Assembly: GCA_963969395.1 (NCBI GenBank)
Contig: OZ017796.1
Coordinates: 44,382,243 to 44,446,242, forward strand
Length of the DNA: 64,000 bases
Reading direction: 5' to 3'
DNA from: Pseudoscleropodium purum
Taxonomy: Eukaryota; Streptophyta; Bryopsida; Hypnales; Brachytheciaceae
The notes beneath the pieces were generated by a model. The model did no database searches and was not told the DNA's origin. It was given only the letters and a program-made list of their open reading frames with translations. Position numbers and translations under genes: made by a program. This document shows, in pieces, positions 1 through 12,884 of the stretch (within the stretch, counting starts at the first letter, position 1; every line of letters starts with the position of its first letter).

Positions 1-701
1 CAATGGGTGGTCCTACCATAAGGCCCATGTATCCCTCGTTGCTTTGTCCTGTGTGACGATAGGGTGAATGGAACGGCTTACTTGCGATGTGATTAACTGA
101 TTAATTAAAGTTATATATTTATTTATTTATTTATTTTTTGAAATGTGTCTGTTGTTGGCATTCTGGGGTGTCTGTTTTCTAGGGCTTGCTGCACTCACCT
201 ACTACTAAATGCCACCATACCAATGACCAGGGTGCTGAGGCTTCTGGCATATGGGCATGTGGGATGATTGCTGACATGATAAAAATGAAAGGGAGGAAGG
301 ACTGGCAGGCAAACCCACTGGACGCAGTGACATCGGGCCTCGCCTCCCCTCGCCCACGTGAAACAAGTCTGGCTCGCTGTAAGGGTAATGTACCCGGACA
401 CTTAGTTCCATTTAGCCCCGAGCGTTTCCAAAAAACATTCAGGGGAAGAATTGAAGGTGGGCGCCTGCAATCACTAAGCAACGCTAACTTATGTCACGGC
501 CCGGAATGAAAAAGCCAAGAACTTGGGAAGCTTCTGAGCAAGAGCACACGTGCAAGAGCGAGCGGGGTCGTCTCTGTTCCGATTCACACAGCCTAACTCC
601 TCTTGCTTAGCTTAGCTTAGCAACATGTTGGGGAGCTTCAGGAACTTAAGTTTAACGGGGCAGGAGAACAACTGCTGTGAGTGATGGTGGGCTTTTTAAG
701 T
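1..701. other. Gene-free left edge
   Basis: No gene is supported here. The segment opens with a short (TTTA)n run near 117-137. From about 180 to 660 it has noticeably higher GC than the DNA to its right. Open frames of about 60-107 codons exist on both strands, but none resembles a protein I know and none has convincing splice signals. It may be part of a less decayed transposon copy, judging from the elements that follow. Confidence 0.5.
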
Positions 702-1370
702 TTAGGGCGCCTCTCACGATGCTCCGTCCAAGTCCCAACTTGCGGATACACGCGGTTCGAGGCCCCCAAAAGACTCAACTATATCGTGACCGTGAATGGA
801 GAGGTTTCACGAGGGAGCTCGTTGTTCCGAGCAGCTTCACGTGGACTAGCACCATGGAGCTCCAATTGTTGAGCGACGTCGAGGTTGAAAAAGTGGTTGA
901 CGGAGGACTTCGTTGTTCGCTTTAGAAAAGTGAAAGAATGGAACTATTGGTTCACTTACCAGAGTAGTTTGGGTGACTACTTTTATCATTGGGGGGTTGT
1001 GTGGTCTTTCAAGGTTAATAGTAGAAGAACTATGGTGTGACTAGGTTTTCAAGGGTGCTTCACTTGATGTTCCGAGTTCCAATTCTCAAACACTCAGTTC
1101 AAGGCCAAATTCCAACTATTATGACCATAGATGGAGAATTTTTCCAAGCAAGCTCATTATTTTGAGCAACTTCATAGTCAGCTTGCTCAAATAATGGCTG
1201 AAGAAAAATGTGGTGTAGGCTTTTAGAAGCACTTCACACTATGTTCCAAGTCCCGACTCTCAAACACTTAGTTCAAGGCCAAATCCCAATTTTCTTGGGT
1301 TGTGAAAGGTAAATAAAAAATTCAAATGTGGGACTTGGGGACTTCATAGTGTGAAGACCAAAGTCCCAAC
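702..1370. repeat. Cluster of diverged Tourist-like (PIF/Harbinger-type?) repeat copies
   Basis: Three related segments lie in tandem. The first starts at about 705 (GGGCGCCTCTCACGATGC after a TTA), the second at about 1050 and the third at about 1223; each begins with a version of a CTTCAC..ATG.TCC motif followed by related sequence. The first copy is GC-rich. The second differs from it mainly by C-to-T and G-to-A changes, as expected from decay of methylated cytosines. An inverted version of the terminal motif occurs at about 1323-1350. The motif resembles the terminal repeat of the better preserved element at 9294-9623. I infer related non-autonomous DNA transposons; element boundaries are not clear. 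Confidence 0.5.
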
Positions 1371-1416
1371 TTGTTTCATTTCTAATAATATATAGCAATG
1401 AATCCCTAAAGCTCTT

Positions 1417-2350
1417 TTAATCCCTAACCAAGGTCAAAACTGCGTTTTTTGGCAACATAGCAATTTGGGGCAGCTCACTACAAATGGAGTTTTTATTCTT
1501 TTTTGCTGAAATTTTCACACAACATGTATCCAAGGAGTAGCTTTGAGGCCCAACAATTTTCATAACTTTTGACTACACGGTTCAAAAGTTATTGTATGAT
1601 ATATCATTTTCAATGCTCGGCGGGTAGCCCAAAAATTTCTTAAAAAATCACTTTTTTCAAAAATAAAAAACTAAAATTGGTTTTCTAGACTTATGTATGC
1701 ATGGAAAGATTTGAATCATTCCATTTTAATTTACAGGATGAAAGTTATGAGGTGCTCTAGTTTGCGGGCAATTATGGATTATATACTCTAAAATAAACTT
1801 TGGAATCCTTTATTTAACTCAATTTTAAATAATTTTTGAAGAAAACAAAAAAATATGATGTAGATTGTTTATTACTACATTACAACCGTTGGAATTGTCA
1901 TATTTCAATTCCATAATTAAATAATTAGCATTCTAGTGTTTTGAATCATTCCTTGCTTCTTTCTATTTACTATTTTTTTCCTATATATTGTACAATTCCA
2001 AATAATCTAAAAAAATTCAAGCATGTAGCCAACTTTCCTTGAAGAATGAATCCAAAGAAGCACCAACATTTTGGACATTTTTTCATGCAAATGTGACCTT
2101 GTGAAGTGTAGCTGCCCAGTTTTCATAGGGCCAAAAAAATGATTTTTGTCACTTCAAACGTTAATATCTTGCAATCTACACAATGGAAAATTGTGAATTT
2201 CTTAAACATCTTTTCAAACTAGTTTACTATAAGATCCTGCATTTAAATGTATCTAAAAATGTTTTTCTTCTAAAATTTGGTGCTTGTATAAGAAATGGTA
2301 GTTTTGGAGCGTTTTTGGTGAAAACATAGTCTCTGACCTTTAGGGGTTAA
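1417..2350 (+). mobile_element. TTAA-bounded repeat family, full-length copy 1 (934 bp)
   Basis: The element lies between two TTAA tetranucleotides, included in the coordinates. It starts TTAATCCCTAACCAAGGTCA and the reverse complement of its right end is TTAACCCCTAAAGGTCAGAG. It has no open frame of note and is AT-rich. Three other copies of similar length occur at 11815-12741 (inverted), 32307-33225 (inverted) and 47272-48240. An interior landmark, a TTGCAATCTACACAA-type motif, sits about 740 bp from the left end here (2164-2183) and at a matching distance in the others. TTAA target duplications with CCC-starting termini recall piggyBac transposons; that assignment is inference. Confidence 0.7.
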
Positions 2351-2723
2351 ACCTAAAATGGTTCTGGATTGTTTTAGTCACCTTAACTTCTAAAGAGTAC
2401 CTAATTGTTCATCAAGAGAACAATTGGAAATTGGGATAGGTTCCAGTAAAGCCAATTTTTTACGGATCTTTTTGAAATTTTGACACAAAGTGTGAACATA
2501 TAGTTCTTTTGTGGGAATTTAAAAAAACTGAGATTGGGTGTATGGATCAAAAGTTATGTTGCCTTGAACTTTTTGGATAGGTGTATAGTTGTGGGTAGCA
2601 TGTACAAAAATCCTTTATTTTTGAAATTTGGCAAGTATGTAATTAACATGATCTAAGATTCAAATGTAAAAAAATAAGCATATGTAGTACTAAAACTCTT
2701 AGTCTAGGAAGATTTAAAGTCTA

Positions 2724-2964
2724 TTAACCCTAAAGCCATGCAAGGTTGGAAAAAAATTCTTCAAACTTCAAATGATATAATCTTTAAATTTTGGCAATTA
2801 AAGTTATGGAATTTTTTTCCAAACATTTCTATAGTTATCTAGGACAAATACATACAATTTATTTATTTTTAACTCTTTTATTTTCATTTTTTTCTCACTA
2901 CCTTAAAAAGTGGCAATTTTTGACATTTTCTAAGTGAAACCTATCATTAATCTTTAGGGGTTAA
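2724..2964 (+). mobile_element. Short TTAA-bounded element (241 bp)
   Basis: This segment starts TTAACCCTAAAG and ends CTTTAGGGGTTAA, so both ends match the termini of the 0.93 kb family, but the body is only about 240 bp. It is probably an internally deleted derivative, or a chance pairing of two decayed ends. The comparable short form is at 50368-50581. Confidence 0.45.
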
Positions 2965-5900
2965 ATAAAGTAGTAAACTTTTTTTGTGCATACATTGATC
3001 TTACTCATGTAGTGCTCTGAAAGTCCTATATTTTTTATATATCATTTTAATACAAATCAAAAATGATATCCTATAGGTAGAAGTTCAAAATGCAAAAACA
3101 TTTATCTACATCTCTTTTCGTCCAAGGTGTTGTTTTTGTGCAATTTCAAGAGTATTTTCATAATTTTGAGCCAAAATAATTCAAAGTTAAGTACACCCCA
3201 AATGTGTAGAAATTTGAAAATAACAATTTTGAGCACTTTTAGCATTGAAGCTACATTAGGTATATTTAAACTAAATTTTAGCCCACTAAGATGTTTTTTT
3301 CCTCATTCTATATAAAAAGTGTTGGGATTTGGTGACTAAGTTGGATTTCCAATCCATTTTTGTTAAACCCAATTTAGCCTCCAAGTTCCATTTCTTTGGT
3401 ATCCAAACTCCCTAAAAGTGTTGCCATGTAGGCGTTTTAGGGTATGCGGGACTTTGGATTTTGGATGTAGTGTAAAGCCCCAAAGTCATCATTTTCAACT
3501 CTCCACCAATCACTTATTGAAAATTCAACTGGACTTAGGCTTTGGGATGTAGTGTAAAGAAGCCCTTACTCTCAAATGGCTCCACTACACTTAACATCAT
3601 GTAGAGTATGTATGTAAGGTAAAAATACTTATTTGTGACCCCACCTAATTTTGTTAGCATGAATATACCTCATTTCTGAAGTTTTGATTTAGAGTAATCA
3701 TATTTAATTATCTACTTAGATTTGTGCCATATGAAAAAGTAAAAAATGAAAAGCCTAAAATTAAGATCTAAACTAAAGAAGAAATATGCATTGTAACGCA
3801 TTTAGTTAGGAATCACATTAAGGATTATTTACCTCAGTAGATTTTAATAAATTAAATTACAATATCAAAATATTTATTAGGACCAATAAGCCCTAATAAA
3901 TAAAAAAAGGTTAGTTAGTGAATATATATTTCAAAGTGACAATATAGAAGGTTACTTATTTATGTGTTTACATACGATGTACCAATAATTTTAATTGTTT
4001 AGCTATTGAAGGATTCAAGCAACTACAAATACGAATCAAACGTACAATAATAATATAAAATAATCTTACAAACTTCTCCCTCATATTATATGTTGTTCTA
4101 CACACTATATACTTTCAACTTATAATTGTGACCAAATTAGATTGTTTCAGCCTATGTATATTGCCTACTATGTCATAGCAGTATTTGTGACTCTATATAG
4201 ATTACTCATAGGCATTTTAGTGTCGTATATGAATAAATTTAGGCACTAGATTAAAATCTATGTTCCAAGTGCCTCTAAAGCCTTTTCAATTGCATTGAAC
4301 TTCCTTCATGGTTTCTTACTTCCTACTTGATAATTGTTGCTTGCTGGGTTGCTTCTTACTTCTTGCTTTTAGTAATATTTTCATTTTCCATTGCTAGAAG
4401 CATACTCTACTCATATTTCTTTCATTTCTCATTTTTGTGTTTTTTTTTTGCAAGTGTAATCAACCTTGGGAGCTTCAACTTTATTGCGTGGGACCATCTA
4501 TAGGTTCTCTACTCTAATCTTAATGGAATTAAACAAGCTTGTTTCTTCTTCACATTGCTTTAATTGTGCAATATCTCGAGTTAAAATCATTTGTTTGTCT
4601 TTTAGATACTCAACTTTTTGTGCTCATTTTATATCAATCAATTCAATTCCATTTGTCAATATTGTATAATCTCACATAGGTTGCATGTTTGCATGTAACC
4701 ATGTACAAGTTGTATATGTTTTCTATACATATTGCATATTTAGTGCATAGCATTGGTATTTTTCAATGCAATTATTCTCACAATGTAGACAAGATCATTG
4801 AGCATAGACAAAATGGCTCTAGTAATTGGAATGCAACAAAATGGAATAAAATGTAAGCATATTGCAAAATAAGTGACAATGACACATTCAATTTTTTCTT
4901 CTATTATAAAAAGTGTAAGGCCTCCAGTAGCATGGTGTCTTGGAAACAAGGTTAGAGGCCTTGAAAGTTGTCAAATAGCGTAGTGAGAGTGAAACATATA
5001 TTATGTAGTCAATTGAAATTGACATCAAACACTTGGAGTAATTGCAAAAAATTTAATGTACATCATGATACAATATGAGCATACACATGTAGTTTGGTTT
5101 TGGTAATTGCATTGCTCCAAAAAAACCCTATTTCAAATTAGAACACATATAGTAGCAAAGAGATTAATTAGCATTTACTCATGAACACTTGCATTGGACA
5201 AATTAAAGAAGATTTGAGCAAAGTTATCTTGATTATTAAGTCATCTTTTGAGATTGGAAAGAGTTCTCACTAAATTAAATATCGTGGAAAGTATATGAGA
5301 GATATGCATGGAATTGTCTAGCACCCACTTTCAAGTGTAGCCAATGTCTATGATGGTTTGGGATGACTTAATAGGTTTTAACAAGTCTTCTAAACATAAT
5401 GCCTCACGAGAAAAGGAGTGTCACCTATTCTATTTTTAATGTTTACAAAAGCTCATGTAGTGATTTCTATGTTATGCATGATCAACTTGATGAGCTCAAG
5501 ACCGTGGAAGATGGTGCCTTATTCCATCAAGGAATTTTTTAATAGAAATAGAAGTAAGCTTATGGAATGAAGAAGTTAGTTTGGCCTCTTAATTTACCAA
5601 ATCTAAATCTGGCCTATAGAAGACCTTTTAGAAGATAATAAAAGATTTTTTTATAATTCTATAAAGAGTAGGTTGAAGAACAAGCAAAAAATGACAGAAA
5701 TAATTCAAGTTGTATGGAATCAAGTATCTTTAGAACAACTGCAAAGGCTTATTTCTAATATGCATAATAGAATGCAAGTTGTAATTTTAGCAAAGGGTAG
5801 CAAGACTAGATGATAGATAGTGTATGGAAGAAATCCAAATTGTTGTGTGATTTTGAATTATACATACAAATACTTATTATGATAAATATACTTTACTACA

Positions 5901-7244
5901 ATTCCAATACAATTTGTAGTTTGAAAATCTATGCATTATCAAGTATTTAAGAATATCTTGAATTGCATAAACTTTTTATTGAATCTACATAGGAAGAAAA
6001 TTTTGTGAAATTGTAGTATCCTAGTGTATAAAGCATAATCTATATTTGTGTAAAAAGTATACGTACAAAATTTACTCTAGTTTCATTACCATTGTAATTC
6101 ATTAAAACTAACCAATATGAAATCAGATGTGAATATTTCTCAATTGAAATTTAGTGAATACAACAAAACTTTGACCATTCATAATTCTATTTGCTTTCAT
6201 TCAAATATGATGTTTTGGTATTTTGAGATACTGATAATGGAGGAAGCAGCAACTATATTTTCATCAAGTTTGTTGTTATCATTGGAAACATGTTATTAAA
6301 GACTTTTTAAAAATTGTTTCAATAACTTTTTATTTTATCATTCAGAATCTTCTTGGATTGAAGGAAGATGGAAAAAATGAAATTAGTGCACTTGTTAATG
6401 GGAGCAAAATTAGCGTGCCACTTGTTATTTTTTCAATAAAGATTGGGTCAACTATCTTATTTTAATCTACTTTTGATGTCCACAAATAAAATATTGTTCT
6501 TGACTTGGTGTCTTCACTTGCAAAAATGAATCATAAAATGTATTATTTTTTATTGAATCCAACTTCTAAGGGTAAATGGTGGCAAGTCTCTACTACCGTC
6601 TTTAAGAGTGGTTCATTAAAACTTTAAGTAGAGCATTACCACTTGCCTCAACATGAACCACAACTATATATAAGTGGCGAGGCTAATAGGTCCCCAAGTC
6701 TTCGTGGTGAAATTAGCAAATTGACAAATATTGAGAGACTATTGGGATTTTGAGTAGGCTTGTGTGACCTCAATTTTTGATATGATTTTCTAAAACATTT
6801 TTTGAAGATAGGAAATCACATTAGCTCTTAGGAAATATGATTTTCAATTCAATTGGTGTCTCGGAGTAAAGGTTATGCCATTGTAAGTCTAAAAAGTAGT
6901 TTGTTTAATAGTACCAAAAAAGAACAAAATATTGAACTTTTGTAATTTTTAATTATTTTTAATGATTGTGTTTTTGTCTATATGTGAAGCTTTGATTTAT
7001 TCCATTTGGATTAGTTATGTGAAAATTATAGAACTTTTGGGAGCTCAATTTTTGTAGTTTTAAAAAAAAATAGCAACCCAAATACTTGACTTGGATTGCA
7101 AGGAACAATCTCATCTTTGAGATTAGTTAATTCCAAATTCATCTTAGAACTATTAATGTTTTATTTTTTTTCTTCTACATTGTACCTAGGGTACAACAAC
7201 CCATCATGGGCAAATTGAGGAGTTTGCCCTTATGCCATTGCTGA
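2965..7244. other. AT-rich gene-free stretch
   Basis: About 4.3 kb of very AT-rich DNA in which I find no gene, RNA gene or intact transposon. Around 3430-3575 there are two related motifs (GGATGTAGTGTAAAG), one followed by a CTT-rich tail, that look like ends of old MITE-type elements. All open frames are short and their composition follows the background. Confidence 0.5.
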
Positions 7245-7590
7245 ATTTTAAACTAAATTCCACATAAAGACAAGTGTGAAAAAATGAGAAAAATTGAAAT
7301 TATATTTTTGATAAAGTATGAATTTGCTATGAATTTTTGAAGTATGCTACTCATCATGGTTCAAAAGAGTCTCTAGTCTACCCCCAAACCAACAAAAAAA
7401 GCATCTATAATAGTCATTAGATTACTCAACTAAAGCAGTCACAATATTTTCTAACATAACTACAATAAGGCCTCAAAAAGTCACTTTTTGGATAGAATTT
7501 ACATTCAAAAGCTAGAAGTTCCTATCATAGTCACTGATCACTCCATTACCATCACCTAAGACATTGATTTTGACCACTAATTCAATCAAA
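7245..7590 (+). repeat. Diverged direct repeat, left copy
   Basis: This stretch recurs in the same orientation at 12885-13225. Shared blocks include CAAAAGAGTCTCTA, GTCACAATATTT.CTAACATA, TCACTCCATTACCATCA and CCACTAATTCA. I judge the copies to be about three-quarters identical by eye. On the minus strand both copies keep a similar reading, H-L-x-E-L-V...I-N-V-L-x-D-G-N-G-V, broken by stops soon after. It could be one terminal repeat of a decayed retrotransposon about 6 kb long, or a repeated coding fossil. Confidence 0.5.
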
Positions 7591-9293
7591 TGTAGCCCAA
7601 ATCTCATTTATTGAAAAAAGATTATAATGAGTTATTCCCTACATGTCTAGAATTATGGGTCTTTGGAATAATCAATTGTTCTTCTTTACTTCTACTTAAC
7701 AATTTTTTTGAGATTGAGAATCAAGTGTGTATTTTTTGAAATTTTTTTCCTTAAATCTCAAGTCAATTCTTCAATACAAAAATTTAGGAATTCAAAATTA
7801 GTAGAGCAAAAATTCTAAATGAAGAAGATTCAAAGCCAAAAATCTAATTGAGCAAGGTACAAAAAAACATACTATTTCTACTATAAATGCAAATATCTTA
7901 TGATCTACATGATCAAAGTTCTAAAATTTCTTCCACACATTCTTATAATAGTCTAGTGCAAGATCCTATGGTTAAAATTTTTTGTAAACATTTTTGTTCT
8001 TTCCTTGCAATAGAAATAGTAATTTTGAGTATTTTGTTGATGGAAAAGGGCCTCGAGAACTCAAAAATAGCAATGGTAGTTCATGTTTTGAAGTGCCTTC
8101 GAGAGTACAATAAGTAAATTCTCTACATTTTGGGGTGGAATGGGATGGCATGAATTGCAAGTTCAACAACTAACTTATTTAACCTTTTTTCATCTCGGAA
8201 GCCAAATTGTGATCACAACATGATTTTTTTTTGCATATTTGATAGAAAGAGGTGCATGAATTGACATATAGGATAGTGAAAAAAGTTTGTCCTTGTGCTA
8301 AATAAAATCCAATGACAATTGGCACTTCCAATTGGATCGTTATTGCACGTGTTGCCAATCCAAAAAGTTACAAAATGGTCATGTATTCAAATACTTGTGA
8401 GATGCCATACTTTTGAGCATGATAGTTTTAAATTCAGATTCTAAAACAACAACCCAAATGAAAAATGCCATGTCTCGCCACATTTTAGTGCATAGCTTGA
8501 ATTCTAACTTGAATTCTAGAACTCAAATACAATATGGTGTATAATTATGGTTCCCTACTATGTTTCTTTTTTGGGTTCAAGTACAGAAGATTTTAAGTAC
8601 AAATAGATTGCTTCATTTCCACCAAGATGATGGTGGTGCTAAAATCACAGATTGAAGATCTTTGAAGCTTCGTTGTAAAATCCGGAGGGAGACCTCTCAT
8701 CTATTCAATCATGCATGAGCCCAGGTCTTGGCCCAAGCAAGCCACTGTCATTGCAATTTTGGGATGTCGAGCCACCTTGATGTATGTTACATGTTTACTA
8801 GTTGAAAAAATGATTGAGAAAGGAACTCAGAATTCACTTACAATAGTAAGGTAAGCAGCCTGTTAAATGATAGGACAAAATTAAAATTATATTAGTGGTG
8901 TACATTCAAATTCTGGAATATACAACACTATATAAGTGGGCATGCTCCCATTTGGCTTGTAATGGGCTCACTCACCTTACAGTAGTGCATGTGGCTCAAA
9001 TGGATTCTTGAGACAAATAGAAACATGATACTTGATGACTGGTCTTGGACAAAGAGTTTGCAAATGGTGTGATGTCTTAAAGTATATTCTCTGTACATAA
9101 TCATCATGCAGCTCATTTCTGTACACATGGCAGTCAGTTATTGGAATCAAGGAGGCAGGTCATGATCCATAACCCTGGGGCTGCATTAGCATTATGAATA
9201 CCCATCAATGCACATTGCAAAATAGCATGTCAGTTAGTGGGCCCAATTGAGTATTGTAGTTATTTTTTAGCCCCCTTCCTGTGGCCTTACTAA
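7591..9293. other. Gene-free stretch between repeats
   Basis: No coding region recognised. The DNA is AT-rich and becomes slightly less so after 8600. The 76-codon open frame near 7887 and the 66-codon one near 8928 have no recognisable content. Confidence 0.45.
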
Positions 9294-9623
9294 GGGCCGC
9301 TTCACACATGGGCTCAAGGTTCGGAGTCCATCGGCCTCCACCAATCAAATTTTTTTTAAAACTGACTTTGGCCTCTCGACCCTTCGCACAAGGCGGCACA
9401 ATCCAAGGTCCGTCGCCGTCCAAAGTGCCTACATGGAAGCCCAAGCTCCTATGTGGCAATGGCCTCACGATGGACTCTCACCCAAAGTTTGGGTCGCCAC
9501 AAATTTTGGTCAAGAGTTCGTCAAATTGCCCATTTATTGCCCATTTCTTTGGACTCACGCCCAAAGTTTGGCCATGAATTCCCACGGCCTCTCGACTTGG
9601 TCAACCCATGTGTGAAGCGTCCC
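9294..9623. mobile_element. Tourist-like MITE (PIF/Harbinger type), 330 bp
   Basis: The ends are near-perfect 19-bp inverted repeats: left GGGCCGCTTCACACATGGG, right (reverse complement) GGGACGCTTCACACATGGG, one mismatch. They are flanked on both sides by the trinucleotide TAA (9291-9293 and 9624-9626). A 3-bp TAA/TTA duplication with GGG-starting termini is the signature of PIF/Harbinger transposons and their Tourist MITEs. The body is clearly more GC-rich than the surrounding DNA, suggesting a fairly recent arrival. It has no transposase. Open frames inside (e.g. 9281-9577) are not genes. Confidence 0.8.
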
Positions 9624-10555
9624 TAACATCTTAGGGAAATTGTGTTAGTTGTTGGCCTTTACTACAAAGTGACTCAAAAGTCATTTATAATCTTGAACTA
9701 GGCTCAGACTAAAATTAAATTAAAATGTCATTTTTGGGAGTGCAACAAGGATAGAAAAACAATTGTTTATAGAAGTGGGTGGTAGGAGGTAAAACAGCTC
9801 ATGTGGAATATGTAAACTAAGATTACTAAAAGTTCAATTGCTCATACCTAGTTAGTTAAAAGTAAAAATTGTATTCCGTATAGAACTTTAGATCTACTTT
9901 AGATATAATTAGTTGAATAAATTTTTATAAAAACATTTGAACTAAGAAAAGTTGAGAAATCAAGTTGAATTTCATCTATCGGTTTGATGTTTCAAAACTC
10001 CAATCAAAAGTTATGGACAATTAAGAGAGGGGTTGGAAGGGATTTAAAAAAAAAATTTCAAACATCCTCTATGAATTAAGTTCATAACTTTTTTTTGAAG
10101 CCTCAAAATCACAAACAAATTTTTGAAGATGAAATTTAGATTGGTTTCTCAACTTTTCTAGTTCAATTTTTTTTTATAAAATTTAGTATGCCTAAATGAG
10201 GTCTAAAGTTCTACATTGAATACAATTCCTACATTTTGACAATGAGTGATCAAATTCTCATCTTCAAATTGTTCCATACCCTTTGAGGATTTAAGACGAA
10301 CAATGGTTTTCATTATAAATACAACCTCTCCAACCTTTGCATTCACAAATCATCAATAAACTATTTCCTTCTCTACAATTTTATCACGATAATAGATAAA
10401 TAAACGACATTTTGTTGTTTGACTCAATTAATTGCCATTGGATTTTTTCAATTTCCGGCAAACCATCTTTATGTTTATTTGTAGATTAGGTTGTCTGGCC
10501 CTAAAGTCACTTAATTTTCATTATGAAATAATGATTTTTTTGATGATTATATCTA

Positions 10556-10681
10556 GTAATTGATATGCAACCCTTAGTTATGGGAAATAACCTTGGGTTG
10601 GTACATCCCTCACTACTCATGCTACTTAGTAGGTACTAGCCTAAGGTTATTTTCCATGATTAGGGGTTGTATATCAATTAC
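10556..10681. mobile_element. Small palindromic MITE, 126 bp
   Basis: The two halves form an imperfect hairpin of more than 45 bp per arm. The left end reads GTAATTGATATGCAACCCTT and the right end, reverse complemented, GTAATTGATATACAACCCCT. CTA directly flanks both ends (10553-10555 and 10682-10684), consistent with a 3-bp target duplication. The loop is about 20-30 bp near 10605-10635. Superfamily is uncertain: a 3-bp duplication would fit PIF/Harbinger, but the terminal sequence is not typical. Confidence 0.65.
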
Positions 10682-10684
10682 CTA

Positions 10685-11814
10685 GCTAGTCTATTTAGCA
10701 TTTAAAGGTACTCTAGGCTACTTGCCAATAGGCTACAAATCCTAAACGGTTTTCTATCTTTAATCACTTCCACAAAGAAGGAAAAATCTCCAATTATATT
10801 TGGTTGCCGTTGGCGTATATGAAGAGTATGTTCATCTTTGATTTTGTAAATGACTTTGGAAAACTCAATCAATCCCACTAACTAATAGCCCAACAAAGAA
10901 GTAGAGGTTTGAAACTTGAAGTTTATGACATTACTAGGCCTTCAAACACTAGATGCAACTAATGCATGCTTACTATAGCAATTACGTTCTTTTTCATGGA
11001 GTTGCAATGTTTGAATAAAAAATATTGGAAAGAAATTTCCCCAATTCCTTCCTCCCAAATAGAATGATATTGCCATTTTTGAATGAATATACATATATAT
11101 TTGAATGAATAATTGAGACGCTATCTATAATCTAAATATTTTTAAATATTTTTAAATATAAATTGCTTCATTGATCTCATGAAGAATAAAAATTCTATTA
11201 CAACCTTGTCTCATAATCAACATTATATTCACTAAAGAAACTTTACTCCCTTTCCTAATCCATAGTAAAATCTACCCACATATATTAATAAACATGTTCC
11301 CCAAAACAAAAGAATCTGAATTTGTAGTACAAGAGCATTTTATTTATTAAAACAAAATGCCCTTTTTATTGAAGAATTGTGAACAAAACTTGAAGTGCGT
11401 GTCCAGGTGGTCAAAATGCTGCAATAATAAGTTATTTGACAAGGAGATCATGCCAGGCAAGCCCACCATCAGTAAGCTTGTTGGCTCAGTCCATGGGAGA
11501 GAAGTGAATGTAAGATATAAAGTGTGGTCCGTCATTGTCCAAATAATGGAACTTGGCAGGACATTAAAGTGGTCATTTGAAGTCTGTGTTTTTATCCCGG
11601 GGAAAAAATCCAGAATTTTTGATTTGTCACATGTGATAAAATTTGGAATTTGAATTTGGATTCATAGGCCCCAAATCAGGTTGGGGTGGTCAAAAATATG
11701 GTAGGAGAGGCGAAGAATGTAAGACACTAAGCAACGACAAAATAGAGGTAATTTTTTACAATTATCCTTGGTTGGAGGAAGACAAACACATGATGCAAAC
11801 TTTGAATGACCACT
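10685..11814. other. Gene-free stretch
   Basis: AT-rich DNA with no recognised gene. An open frame of 98 codons at 11357-11653 and one of 60 codons at 11643-11825 have no recognisable domain. Confidence 0.45.
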
Positions 11815-12741
11815 TTAACCGCTAAAGTTTCATTACTTTGTTTTCATTGAAAAGTGCTCGAAAAATTTCATTTTTAGTACAAGTACCAAATTTTTGAAAT
11901 TTTTTTGACACGTGTAAGCATAGGATCTTATAGTATGCTGACTTAAGAGCATGTGGTAAATATTTCAGAAATTTCCATGGTGTGGATTGCAAGATATAAG
12001 CATTCAAATTCACTAAAATCATTTTTTTGGGCCCTGTGAAAAACAAAGTAGCTACACTTCACAAGCTCACTTCTCTATGAAAAAAATGTCCCAAACGGTG
12101 GTGCTTCTTTGGATTCTATTTCCTAAACAAGTTGAATACATGCTTGAAAATTTTCACATCATTTAGAATTGTATAACATATAGGAAAAAATAGTAAGAAG
12201 AAAGAAGTAGAGAATGATTCAAAATACCAAATTGTTAAGAATTTAGTTATGGAATTGAAAAATGCCAATCCTAATGGTTGCAATGTTGTAATAAACAATC
12301 TACATCCTTTGATTTTATTTTTTTCAAAAATATTAAAAACTGAGTTAAATAAAGGACTTCAAAGTCTATTTTAGAATAGCAAATCTATTATTGCCCTCCA
12401 AAAACCCTCTTCATAACTTTCATCTTATTGATCAAATTTAAATGATTCAAAGTTTTCCATGTATATATAAATTTAAAAAACGAATTTCAAATTTTTGTTC
12501 TTTAAAAAAATAATTTATTTTGATTTGCAATGACTACCCATTTACAAAAGAAGTAACATATTAAGTCATAAATTTTGAGTCATATTTCCAAAATGTCATG
12601 AAATTTAGTGCACACGAAAGACATTATTTGTCCACACCTTATTTTAAAATTTTAGTCTAAAATATGCAAATCCTCATTCATATTAGCTTGCTCAAAATTA
12701 ATATGTTGCCAAAAAGCACATATTGATCTTGTAGGAGTTAA
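11815..12741 (-). mobile_element. TTAA-bounded repeat family, full-length copy 2 (927 bp, inverted)
   Basis: Inverted relative to the copy at 1417-2350. The outer right end, reverse complemented, reads TTAACTCCTACAAGATCAAT and is followed inward by TTTTTGGCAACATA, which also occurs just inside the left end of copy 1. The interior landmark, GGATTGCAAGATAT, lies about 740 bp from that end (11982-12000). Long stretches match copy 1 in reverse, for example AATCCAAAGAAGCACCA and AAAAAAATGATTTT. There is no coding capacity. Confidence 0.75.
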
Positions 12742-12884
12742 TGTTGTGCATGAATTTGTGCTTGACCAAATTCTTGTCTTAGGACTCCTAGTTGTAAGAA
12801 ATGCATTCTTTTCGACATTTAAAGTGAACCAACCTATGATATGTAGAATGATTGATTTGGCATTATTTTGCTTTGTTGCCATTT

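Noticed and set aside
186..509. 107-codon open frame near the left edge, with overlapping antisense frames
   Set aside because: No ATG at the start (TTG), no similarity recognised, and several equally long frames occupy the same DNA.
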